64,000 nucleotides of DNA, taken from positions 1 to 64,000 of the forward strand of contig JBAIAA010000700.1 of the NCBI GenBank assembly GCA_037893245.1, given 5' to 3'. This DNA comes from Crossaster papposus. Taxonomy: Eukaryota; Echinodermata; Asteroidea; Velatida; Solasteridae. Position 1 is the stretch's first letter. The number at the start of each line of letters is the position of its first letter. This document shows, piece after piece, positions 13,931 through 26,400 of the stretch. The position numbers and the translations under genes were made by a program. The notes under the pieces were generated by a model. It saw nothing but the letters and a program-made list of their open reading frames with translations. It was not told the origin of the DNA and did no database searches.

Positions 13931-14148
13931 CTATTGTTTTCACGGAATGCTGCAGCAATTAATGAGATACAGTTTATTTGGTTAGTTGTCAACCACCTTC
14001 TTTAGATTCTGACAAAATACAATTCATTATACTTGGAAGCAATTAAAATGTAGAACAAACATATCTTGGTTCTTTGCTGCAGCCAAAAGCAGCCCTTTAT
14101 TTGACCAAAAACTTATTCAAACAAATTTAAACATATATATATGATGAA

Positions 14149-14567
14149 GGTTCATCTCAGTGACCCCACCATGGTATAGCTGCGGGCGGCTCACCGTACC
14201 AGCGTGATGCCCGACTTTTTCTTGGACCGACAGGGTCTCTTTTTGGGGTTCATCTCAGTGACCCCACTATGGTATGCATGCGGGCTACTCACCAGCGTGA
14301 TGCCCGACTTTTAAATGGACCGACAGGGTCTCTTTTTGGGGTTCATCTCAGTGACCCCACTTGGACCGACAGGGTCTCTTTTGGGGGTTCATTTCAGTGA
14401 CCCCACTTGGACCGACATGGTCTCTTTTTTGGGTTCATCTCAGTGACCCCACTTGGACCGACAGGGTCTCTTTTTTGGGTTCATCTCAGTGACCCCACTT
14501 GGACCGACAGGGTCTCTTTTTTGGGTTCATCTCAGTGACCCCACTTGGACCGACAGGGTCTCTTTTT
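14149..14567. repeat. Tandem array, 93-98 bp units shrinking to 46 bp units
   Basis: Seven units begin GGTTCATCTCAGTGACCCCA and end GGACCGACAGGGTCTCTTTT, at 14149, 14247, 14340, 14386, 14432, 14478 and 14524. The first two carry an extra ~50 bp (with CCAGCGTGATGCCCGACTTT) that later units lack, so the array seems to have expanded from an internally deleted unit. Confidence 0.9.
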
Positions 14568-15684
14568 AAATTTAACTGTTATGATTTAATTTCAATGTGA
14601 TCTTAACACAGATGTGCTGTTCAATCGTCGTACGGCTGGATCGAACAATATAATCTCTCGGGGAACAGCAAGAGAGATTGCAAGTCTGTGTAATAATATA
14701 CATACTACCTTTGACTACAAAAGTTTTACACAAACAAACTACTGGCTGTCTGAATCCCGCAATTTAGGCCATTATTGCTGGTTGTGCAATTTTTCAGAAC
14801 GACCTTAGAAACCTTTTGCCTACGACGCCAAAAAGAGTTTAGGCTTTATGTGCCTCAAGTATAACGTATTTTATCTTTTATGGATAAAATTAATTATCGC
14901 TCGTGCAAGATCTGCAAACCTCCAAAATAGGGCTTAATTTACCTTTAAACTGTTCGGGAAAAAAATAGGGTCTATGACTAACAAAAGAGCGCGAAAACCG
15001 CCGACGTAGGGCTCTCAAAGCCTTTATTTTTGTATTCGATTCGAGCTAATAATATAAAAGGTACTATCGGAAGATTATTTTAGATGCTACCTTGAAGATT
15101 AAAAGGGTCACAATTTAATATCTACATGTACCATTCACGTCCTTCACCGCGAATGCATTAAGTTTCGCTTCTATAGAATGGCAAAGCAACCTCCCAGCTA
15201 AACGGTAAGCACGGCAATTAGACGACAGCTTTTAACTCGTTAAGTGGTTATGTCTTTTTCACGGTCAGATTTTCGTCCGCGTCTGGGGATAATGGAATTA
15301 CACACAGCCCGACAGACAGACAGACAGCCCGCCCAACAAACAGACAGACAGAATATAAAATCAGTTTGAATTTAATTGAATTAAAAATGGTTTCTTAAAA
15401 AAAAGTCAATCTCGCAGCCGCCATGCTAAATTGCACGACTTGTACAATTATTAAAGCTAAGTTAACATTAACAGTCTCCTAAATAGAAATACAACTAAAA
15501 ACTAACACCAAAAATACACGCACATTTTACAGGACATAACTAATTAATTTGAAGGGGAAAAGGGGAAGTTAAATGTAGATAAAAACTGGGCAAGTTTGAG
15601 GAAAGGAAAAAAATAAAATCTTGATCTTGAAGTTGCTAGTTGTTTTGCAATAAGGATAATAACCATATAATATTGTATATCAAG

Positions 15685-16075
15685 TTTAAAGGGATCGTAT
15701 ATACGTTTGGTAATTACAAAAATGTATGGCAATAAAAACTTACTTGGTAAGAAGTAGAGCAGCTTGGGATAGTATAATGCATTTTTAGAAACTTTTCACT
15801 TCGAAGTACTGCGGTTATGGAAAAAGATATCACTTTTTATCTCCAAAAATTTGAATCTGAGAAGCGTTACTGCAGTGACGTTTCTCAGATTGTGTATTCC
15901 AATGCAGATTATTCTTCCTGCGTGGACATAACCGTTCCAGATTTTCGGCAATATCTCAAAATCGGTACCACCTTTTGAAATATTTACAGGTTAGTTTTAT
16001 GGTATATATCTATAACTATATAAGATTGAAACAAACAGTGGGTTCCAATTACTAAACGTATACGATCCCTTTAAA
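15685..16075. repeat. MITE family B (TTTAAAGGGATCGTATACGT ends), copy 1
   Basis: Inverted ends TTTAAAGGGATCGTATA and TATACGATCCCTTTAAA bound a ~390 bp element. The interior contains an inverted pair around TCTGAGAAGCGTTACTGCAG and GTGACGTTTCTCAGA. Other copies are at 50622-51011 and, truncated, at 57343-57513, both inside myosin introns. Confidence 0.85.
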
Positions 16076-16446
16076 AGTAGCTTCCTATTTTAACAAATCA
16101 TGATTTTCGAACGTTCAGCCTTTGTCAAAGAAATTAAATAAATTCGGCTCCTTTGTTGTTTATTCAATAGTTGTTGGGCGGTATTCAGAGTTGGTGAAGA
16201 TTATAAGATTATTGTCTTTTGTTATATCAATCCACTTATGAGATTAATTCCCAACCTTGCGTCAGCTACACGAGTTGCCATGGTGATGACATAATTTGTT
16301 CAAGGTTACAAGATGAGTGAAAAAATTGCGCCCTTTTGGAAACCGAAGCTCAGTCTCAATAGTCAGTGATCACGAACGGGGTTATGTCGTGTTGCACATC
16401 GCTAGTGCAAAATGCTGATCGAGATGCGCAATGACCGGATATATCG

Positions 16447-16570
16447 TAAGGCCGCGTCCGAATCTTTGTCTATGGCTATTGTCTAAGTGTTCGGTCATCA
16501 CAACTACGTGTGAGCAGGCTGACAATAGACGTAGCCGTAGCTCTAGAAGCCCGTTTTGGACACGGCCTTA
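16447..16570. repeat. Small MITE, ~124 bp
   Basis: Ends TAAGGCCGCGTCCGAA and TTTTGGACACGGCCTTA are inverted copies, and the inner segments GGCTATTGTC and GACAATAGACGTAGCC also pair. No coding potential. Confidence 0.65.
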
Positions 16571-16639
16571 AAGCCAACCGCCAATAAAAACCGCGGCCAC
16601 TTCCAATTTCCACAGTACGCGATTTCCGAGCTCAACCAA

Positions 16640-17310
16640 GCGAGTGATGACGATATAGAATTGACGGTTCTGGTCATTTCCAAAACTACTCGTCCATTTA
16701 GAGACAATCACTTCACTGGTTGCTTGCTTGTTTTGGTGTACTCTCCTAATTGCTGCTGTCCTGGAGAGGGTGGCACGTAAAGGCGCCTCTGGCAGCCGGC
16801 CAACCAACGAGGATTAAGTACCTGTGACGAGCTCTCTTGATGACGATCAAAACATCCTGACTGAAACGTCGAGTAATAAACACCGGTGGTTCGTTCCAGA
16901 ATCACTTCTTCATTTAGAGATATTCACTTCGCTCACTGGTAGATTGGAAATAAAATACCTGTTCCTGGCCAACCGATGAGGACCGAGTACCTGTGACGAG
17001 CTCTCCTAGTGACGATCAGATAATTTTGACCGAAACGTCGAGTTGGCAGCTCTGCATCGTTCTTTCCAGAATCACTTGTCAATTTGGAGATATTTACTTC
17101 ACTGGTAGATTGGGGGAAAATTGCAGGAAAATTGCAGTTCAACGACGACAGATTAACGGTGACAAACTCGCCCGGTGACGACCAGCGAATCGGGAGAAAA
17201 ACGTCGAGTCAAACCTATGGATCTCCCGGAACCGCCTCTTTCATTCAAAGAAAGGGTAAAATCTTTCGGTGACAATCATCGATTCTTCCCTGAAACGTCT
17301 ATACAACACC
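16640..17310. repeat. Degenerate ~170-215 bp tandem repeat with GAAACGTCGAG motif
   Basis: Repeated landmarks are TTCCAGAATCACTT, TTCACTGGTAGATTGG, CCTGTGACGAGCTCTC and GAAACGTCGAG (16863, 17032, a variant near 17197, and GAAACGTC at 17292). The stretch GATGACGATCA to GAAACGTC recurs with changes. It is probably retroelement-derived, family uncertain. It ends about 100 bp before exon 1 of the receptor gene. Confidence 0.55.
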
Positions 17311-17411
17311 TCTATAGTTGTTCTTAAGAATTATCTATCTCAAGATAACTACATATATTTTTTAAATATAAAATCAAATCTTTGAATTGCTCAAGAACTT
17401 CATTATTTACT

Positions 17412-20400
17412 ATGCATCATTCGTCACACGGCGTAATCCTATCGCTGGTGTGCTTGTTCGCCACGGGGTTGTGGTCTCACCGTTGCAAAGCGACGCCCGT
17501 AAATGCCTCCACCACGCCCCTGTACATACTTGGGCTGTATCCGCTTTCGGGTGAGTGGGCCGGCGGCCAGGGCCAGCTGCCTGCCACGCGTCTTGGCATT
17601 GAGCACGTGAACGCCAAGAAGGTTGTGCCCGGTTACGAATTGGTACTTGTCCCCTGGGACACTGAGGTGAGTGCAAACATTTCAGTGTCACCTAAAATGT
17701 ATACACAATAACACCAACGCTACCGAATACTACAAAATACTACTTGAGTTTAAGGAGTACCGACTCTTACTACACTGGCCCAAGATAATTGTGTAGTAGT
17801 TTAAAGTAAAGTGTACTGTACCACAATGAATGGACGTTAGTGTCAATTTAACAAGAAGAAAACATTGCTTGTATAATACTAGGATTCACATCGTACGAAA
17901 TCCATGATGTTTTGTATTTCACTCAACCGTACATGAATACCTTATTGAAGGAGCAATTGCATTCATACCAAAGGTAACACCCCGAATTATTATCAAAAAC
18001 CTTGCTTGGATTCAATATTGTGACGGTACATGTACTAAACACCCCGTGAAATTAGTCTGTCTGCCTTGCCGTCGTTTTTGGCAGAAATCGAGAAATGTAG
18101 GTGGTTTCAAACGATCTGCCAATTGAATGATTTGTTGAATAAAAAGGAATTTCTTGAAGAATCGTATTTCGAAACTAAAACCTAAATTATGAAATGGCGA
18201 TGGTTTAGAGAAACATGATAGTAAATTTAGGGCAAATGTTCTTTTTGCTATCAGTTTGTTAACTGTGTTGTAATAATAAATATGTGTTGAAATAATAAAT
18301 ATAGAGTATTGGGTTGTAATAATACAAACTAGCATTGGCTTTTACTACCGATTTTTTATAATTTTACTAGCACCTGCACAAACAACAATAAAGAAAATGC
18401 TTTTACTGAAAAGCATTTGCTATACTAAAGTGTTTACATTTTACATTCTAGCTTTTGCTAGAATATAAGCGGTTTTTCCCGACTTCCAGCATTATTTTGT
18501 TTATTTATTGCTCTATTGTGTTCGCTAGCTGGTCTTCTTTTGTATGGCAACGGTCCTTGAACGAAGTTAAATATAATTAACCTGCTTTGCGTAAGAAGTA
18601 TTGAAAGTGCTCCTAAGATGTAGCAAAATTACACTGGCACCGCTAAAACCAGTTAAAAAAACTGTTTTGTCTCTAATGAGGTTAGTCCACGATTGAAGTT
18701 GACACTTTGATAAACAAATAATTTCGAATATGACGTTGAAAAACAGTCGCTGCGAAAGTCACCAGACAGTGCGACAGTAAACAGTGCGACAAGTTGACAT
18801 CACAAATCCGCGTTCACGTTTGCTCTAAGAAGCGCTCTAGGCATCATTCTATTTAGGTGTTGTATAAAATGGTGTACCTTTATTTGTTTATGTGTGCACA
18901 GTGCAATGGAGGGAAAGGAACAGATGTCATGTACCGTGAGCTATTCAACAAAACTACCACCAAGATCATGATACTAGGAGCTGGATGCTCTATTGTCACC
19001 CAACCGACTGCACAGGCGTCTCACCACTGGAACCTAATTCAGGTATGGCGATCGGTTATGTAACACCTAAAATATAAGATAGTTGCATGGGAAAGACAGC
19101 TTGTTGGCAGATTGTAATCTGAAAAACAATACTTCGTCACCTTGACAAGATAGTTTGTCAGCCCGACAAGATAGTTCGTCATTGTGACAAAATTGGTTCT
19201 CATTCTGACAAGGTATAGTTCGTCAGCCTGACAAGATAGTTTCCATAGTAAACATGACAAAATAGTTCGTCAATATGACAGTATAGTTCGTCAACATGAC
19301 AGGATAGTTCGTCAACATGACGGGATAGTTCGTCAACATGACAGGATAGTTCGTCAACATGACAGGATAGTTCGTCAACATGACAGGATAGTTCGTCAAC
19401 ATGACATGATAGTTCGTCAACATGACAGGATAGTTCGTCAACATGACAGGATAGTTCGTCAACATGACAGGATAGTTCGTCAACATGACAGAACAGTTCG
19501 TCAACATGACAGGACAGTTCGTCAACATGACAGGATAGTTCGTCAACATGACAAGATAGTTCGTCAACATGACAAGATAGTTCGTCAACATGACGGGATA
19601 GTTCGTCAACATGACGGGATAGTTCGTCAACATGACAGGATAGTTCGTCAACATGACGGGATAGTCCGTCAACATGACAGGATAGTTCATCAACCTGACA
19701 ATATAGTTCGTCAACATGACAGGGTAGTTCGTCAACATGACAGGATAGTTCCTCAACCTGACAAGATAGTTCGTCAACATGACAGGATAGTTCGTCAACA
19801 TGACAGGGTAGTTCATCAACCTGACAAGATAGTTCGTCAACATGACAGGGTAGTTCGTCAACATGACAGGATAGTTCCTCAACCTGACAAGATAGTTCGT
19901 CAACATGACAGGATAGTTCGTCAACATGACAGGGTAGTTTGTCAACATGACAGGATAGTTCGTCAGAAGCCTGGCAAGATAGTTTGCCTTCCTGGCAAGA
20001 TAGTTCGTCACTGTGACAATATAAATCCTCATTTACAAGATATTAGTCCGTCATGTTGACATTAGTTCCTCTTTCTGACAAAATAATTCGTCAGTTTGTC
20101 AAGATAGTTCACCCTTTTTTACAACGTACTTCGATAATATACTTTACTACTAAGCAAGCTTGATATTCTTACGACAATTTGCTATTCGTCATGACAAGAT
20201 GTCTGACTATAATTTGACAGATTTCTTGTATTTAAAAAAAATCCCTTTCAGCTGTCTTACTCCTCAGCATCGCCGCTGTTGTCCAACAGAAACCTCTTCC
20301 AGAAATTCTTCAGGGCATTTCCCCCGGAGACCGTCTTCAACGTGGTCAAGTTTGCCATGCTGAAACATTTCGGCTGGAAGCGGGTGGCTACGCTCCACCA

Positions 20401-23400
20401 AACCATTGATCTGTTCGCTCTGGCAAGTGCAGCTATTTTGTTTCGACTGTAAATTTTACGGACATTTTCTTTTTTAGACAGTGTTGCTTTTAGCTTCCTT
20501 GCCAGAAAATAATCAATAAAATCGAGGCCCAAAAGGTGAAATATCCACCTCCCAAATAAGAAAAATCGACTTTTAATATTATGATCAAACCGTGAATGTT
20601 GTTGATGGTAGTTAAGGTGTTTTGATGTTTTCTTTTCTTAGCCGACAGTTGCTTTTCTTGACCAAGCCGAGGAAAACGGGATCGAGATTATTACGTCTGA
20701 GAGTTTTGCCGACAGTCCGGCAATGCAAGTGTCGAATCTCAAGGTAAATCGTGAATCTACACAGTGATTGCAAAACAGTACAAATGTAAATTATGAGTAT
20801 CTAGGACACTCTACTTGTTTCTATTGGTTCAGTTCACATCACGTGGGTGGTTTAAACGATTAATAAAACCGAAGCATTCAATTCAGCGACACATCGCTCA
20901 ATACGCGCGATGACCGCGCTAATCTTCACGAATGAGATTGTTTAGCATGGCGCGCTAGACCTTAAACATAAAACTAAATAATAATTCACAATACATGTAC
21001 ATGAAGACAAACTGTTAGTGTTAAACAAAATCGTTGGATATCCATAATTATTTATTAATATTTATAAATGTTCGGCTCGGGCCATTATCAGTGTCCAAGC
21101 CCCGAGCTGGTATACGTACTTATACTTATACTTATACGTACTTGTATTATCTGATTTAAACAATTACAATTATTATAATTATGATTTAAACAATTACTAT
21201 TTACATATTTAATGAATATTCACTCCTAAATCCTCCAGGTTTAATACATGTAATAATACACACACCCTAGGAAGTTAGAATTTATTAATAAAGTGAAACC
21301 AGGCATATATGTGGCATATTAAATCATGTTAACGTTTACAACGTAACATGTTACTGTGTTAAATAACCGAATATATGCAGTTAATGTTACGTGTTACGTT
21401 TACATGTACATGCCGTAAGCATATCACGCAACCCCTTTTCTCCCCCCCCCCCCCCCCCACCCCTCAAGAAACAAGGTGCAAGGATCATTATTGGCAACTT
21501 CTACGAGACCAAAGCGAGACAGGTGTTTTGCCAGGCCTACAAGGAAGGAATGTACGGAAAGAAATACGTCTGGATTATAACAGGTAAGCAAAGAGGTTAT
21601 AATAATACTAATATTAATGGGTCATTTGGGAGACATCTTCATAAACTTTACTGTTCTTTTTTTCCATACAATTTGGTATTTATATATTTTTTAACCCTAC
21701 TCTATCGATTTAGACTGTTTAGACAGTAAACATGTTTTTCCTTTTTGTGCTCCATCGAAATGTCCCCCTAATGTCACTTTTCCTCCTTAATAGCATAACA
21801 CTTGCGCTACTGTCTCCTTAAGAGTATTTATAAGGCAGTTCTTATATAGCGCACTTATCTACCCAGACTGGTACTCAAGGCGCTCTCACATTATTATTAC
21901 AGGTTGGTACAGCCATCAGTGGTGGTTATCAGACGACGAGGAGAACAGACATGATTGCACCAAGGAGCAGATGGCGGAGGCGGTGCAAGGCTACTTCACC
22001 ACCGACGCTCTGCCGCTGAGTCTTGCCAAGGAGCCCGGAGTGGCTGGCATTGTGAGTCACAGCTGGGACCAATTTCACGGAGCTGCCAAGCACAACAAAA
22101 TGCTTAGCATAAACATTCTTCCTCGGGAAAAACAGGGTTACAAACCAAATTGTCAAGTGATGCGTATTGTTTGTGAGTGGTATTCAGCTGGTTCTGGCTT
22201 ATGAAAAGCACATGGAGCTTTGAGTTGTACCCTTTTTAACGAGCAAGACTTTGTTGTGCTAAGCAAATGTTTGTGCTTAGCAGCTTCAGGAAATTGGCCC
22301 ATGTATTGTGTATAGCAGTACATTTCCATGATGTATATATTTTAATGGCGTGTATCCATATAAGTACCTTTCAAGAATGCGCATACGTACGCGTGTTCGA
22401 GTACGTTGTAACAAGTATAAGTATGATAGTTACGAGTACGATAGTACGATAGTATACGAGCAGTACCTTGCTGAGAATATAAATACAGGTAGTACGGATA
22501 CCTTGTCATGACTATACGGGTACACGTATGAATACGAGTGCGAGAACAAGACGATTGTTGCCATAAAAGTGCGAATAAGAGTACCTTTTCACCAGTCTAT
22601 AAAACACCAACAATTATCAAATAAAATTACACATACATGTAATAGATAATAATAACAAGGCGATTTTGTGTGATAATTGTACACATGTACATCAGACGAA
22701 ATCTACTCGAGTATATTAACCGTGTGTGATATATTTTAAGCCGTTTGCAGCAGTTTTAATCTGAGTCATATATCTTTAAACCTAGACGACAGCAGAATTT
22801 GAAGCGGAATACAGGGAGTACGTTGGCGGGGAACCAGAGAAGTTGTCCGGGTACCAGGAAGCCGCGTATGGTTTCGACAGCGTGTGGACGATAGCGCTTG
22901 CCCTGAAGGAGGCGGAGACAAGACTTCAGGCTTTAGGTAAGTTATTATTAGTATCGACTAGCACATAATTGTTACACTGATCTGTTTTAAAGGTTTTTTT
23001 TATGGATGCAGGGAAGAAAAACAAAGAGATGAACTTGTTTTTGTAGTCTGGTTCCCTGATCATACTTTGGACGAAACCAAGCAATTGTCAGGTGAGGGAG
23101 CTATAGAAAAGCTGGCTTGCTTCGTTCATGCACAAGATTTAACTATTTTGGTAAATTGGGGGCAAGATAAGAAAATTGTCATTTTTTTTTCCAAATATGG
23201 GCGGCCGACCATCGTTGAAAATGGATGCACGTTTTGGAAAAGGACAATACACCAGGCGCAGTGATTTTACATGATGCTTTAGACTGTTACTCACTTATAA
23301 GATATTTCATAATCTCTTTTTTTTTTAAATGTTTGCAGATTTTATTAAAACAGTTGTGAACAAGTTGGCAAAAATAAATAGGCCTATATGTTCCACTATC

Positions 23401-26400
23401 GTGTACCTGATGTGACAAAATATATGTACTTTTATGTAGAATGCGATAAGTCACCGACAATGTCTATATGACTGCAAGAATTATAAACAAACATATGTTT
23501 ATATACATGCATACAAAACAAAATCTACACAAAATTACAAAAACTGGTAAGAAGCCAACACGAGTCTGTAAACTAAAACATAGTTGGATTGCACTGTCGC
23601 TTTCAATCACGAAAACGACGATAAACAAATGCCATGAGGCTAGGAACACACTTTACGATAAAGCTTGTCTGTGATATTATCCACACAGGCTAATTAAAGT
23701 CTCCCTGGTGACCTGCTTAATGGGTGTATAAAATGCTAATATCACTCGATACCACGGCTCTCTGTATGATACTTGATCTTGCCAAGAAGCTTGGAAGTCA
23801 TTTCTGTAATTACGGAGCGAAAATAAAGTGTCCGTATCAGAATGCACTTCGGGAGATAAAAACACAGGGCATGCGATATGTTAAAGGTGGAGTAACCGTT
23901 TGCAGCTATCCAGAAAGTAACCCAGTAAATTACTCTTGAAAAGCTTGTTTTACAGATATTAATTACACTAAACTACCTCTAAAATGATTCCATCTTAAAT
24001 GCTGTCGTCTAAAGCAAAACAAGAAAAGGTCATATTGCAATACTAACAATAAAATGACCTCTTTTAGGAAAGGGGAAGTATTCAGTTTCTCGTCAACAGG
24101 ATGTCGGCCTTGCCTTAGCTTCGTGTATACAATCAGCAATAACCGCACCTGATCACAAAACCCAATTTTTTGTTAACGTCCCTCTTTATTAATTGCGAGA
24201 TCTCTCGAGGATTGATGGTCTGACAAGTTTTCATTAAGGCCTGTGCGATATTAAAGAAATTGCGGTCTGTACATGTTGGTGCAATAAGGCCGACGTGAAG
24301 TTAGGTGTCGCGTTTTACGGTCAAGAACATGGCTTCCTGTCAAGGGAAATTGACTTTTGAAAACTAATTTTGTCAAAATAACAGAAGTTAATTTCCCGAT
24401 ACACGAGGCTCCGTCCTATCTGCAATACATTGATTTACGTACACTAATGCTGTAACTGAGTTAATTCTGACTAATCGCAAAAGTACATCTGGTACCACAC
24501 GTAGACGTCCGTTCCGTGAGTGTATTTGAAATAACTTGTTAGATTTCATCAAATGAATAGCAGGGTTGTAGTCGAGTCCCTGTAAGTCCTTTCACAAGTC
24601 CTTTCGTGAAGCCAGTCACAAGTCCCTTCATAAAGGCAGTCACAAGTAACTGGATGAACAATGACAAAGGAATGCCTTTGTCAAAGCTGATTTGAATAGC
24701 TTGTGATTTAAATTTGAACTGAAGGACTTGTGATGGACTTGCAGGGACTTACAGGGACTTGCAGGGACTTGTGATGGACTCGACTACATCCCTGGTGAAT
24801 AGTAATGATTTACATTGAAGGTAATTGCTATATTTATTACAGACCCACCCAAGACGATTGCAAACTTTTCATATGATGATGATGAAATGGCAAATATATT
24901 CTTTGAGGTCATCAACGCTTCAAATTTTGAAGGGGTCTCGGTAAGAAGTACTTTTTCGTTTCACCTAGAGACGTAATTTAGTTAGAAAAGAACTCGCTGT
25001 CATCTTGAGTAGACAGCACTGTGGATATAACTCGCTAATATCTTTAGTAAACAGCACTGGATAGAACTCGCTGCTATCTTCAATAGACATCACTGTGGAT
25101 AGAACTCGCTGATATCTTCAGTAGGCAGCACTTTAAATAGAACTCGCTGCTATCTTCAGTAGACAGCACTCTGGATAAAACTCGCTGCTATCTTCAGTAG
25201 ACGGCACTGTGGATAAAACTCGCTGCTATCTTCAGTAGACAGCACTTGAAATAGAACTCGCTGATATCTTCAGTAGATCGTGATAGATCAACAAGGAACT
25301 ACAATTCCGAACAACAAATGCAGTTTCTCCTAAGAGAAAGAACATTTATATTAATTTAGATAACGAATGTTGGATTCTACTAACGAGTAAACCAACCTTT
25401 AAATAAAATACAATTAACTTGGCTTCAATTTGGTATTTTACACAGGGCCCAGTGCAGTTTACATACGACGGCGACCGAAAGGGATTAATGCAAGTTGAAC
25501 AGAACCAAGGTACACGGCCACCCGATATCTGCACTGCATTTAACACAAATGGCGAATAATGGATTCTGACTAATTACAAGCAAAAATACCTAGTCCTGGC
25601 CCATTAGTCCTGATGAAGTAACATTTTCTGGATATTTTATTGTGTCTTTTTTAATTAGATGGGGCTGAAGTAAGAGTGGGGATTTATCATCCTACGGCCA
25701 CGGAGAGCAAGCTGAAGTGGACAAATGAGCCGCAAATCGTCTGGCAAGGTGAATGATCGGAACCGTGGATTGGATTTATCCAATTGGTTGGTGTCAGGTG
25801 TTACGGGGTCATCCTATACAACAGCACTGCCCGGGTCGACATTGCAGTGTGGATACATTAATCAGCGCCCTCTACAATACTTTTAGTACAAGTACATTGC
25901 AGATTCAAGTAACAGAAGTATCATTTTCCAACGATATACAACAAGTCGACCATTGCAGTAACAAACATTTAACTTTGCCCATGGCACTTCTGACCCGCAG
26001 GTGGCAAACCCCCAGCAGACTCCATCCTTGAGGAGGAGATACCACAGACAATCTCCCAGGAACTTTTCATCGGGATGTCGGCCCTGGCTTCTGCCGGGAT
26101 CGTGCTTGCGATGGGCTTCCTGGCGTTCAACGTGCACTTTAGGAACAGACGGTGAGCTTTTAATGTTGTCTTACCTTCAACAAAAACACACCTAGGTAAA
26201 GCAGCCAAGAACAGCAACATTTCCTAGAGGCATTTTGAATACCACTGTATTAACCATAACCTCGAAAGATGCATGCAAAATCATTTTAAAGTTAGATGAT
26301 TTGAGACTGTAGGGGTTATTTTGATTTGATAAGGGTTAGTTTTAGGTAAATATAAAGTACTGCTGCTACTTGTGTGATGTCACAGAAGAAACCTATTGTT

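Larger units (their letters stand above)
10409..17411. other. Gene-free stretch rich in small transposons
   Basis: Between the two paralogous first exons I see no further exon. The stretch holds a family A MITE (10881-11113), a foldback element with a nested MITE (about 11985-12795), a poly-T run (12823-12845), a LINE-like tail (about 13680-13930), a tandem array (14149-14567), a (GACA)n tract (15310-15352), MITEs at 15685-16075 and 16447-16570, and a repeated block at 16640-17310. Nothing recognisable was seen in 11114-11980, 12850-13680 and 14570-15300. Confidence 0.6.

Noticed and set aside
19223-20059. Two long opposite-strand frames of heptad repeats
   Set aside because: Both come from the 21 bp minisatellite in receptor intron 2.
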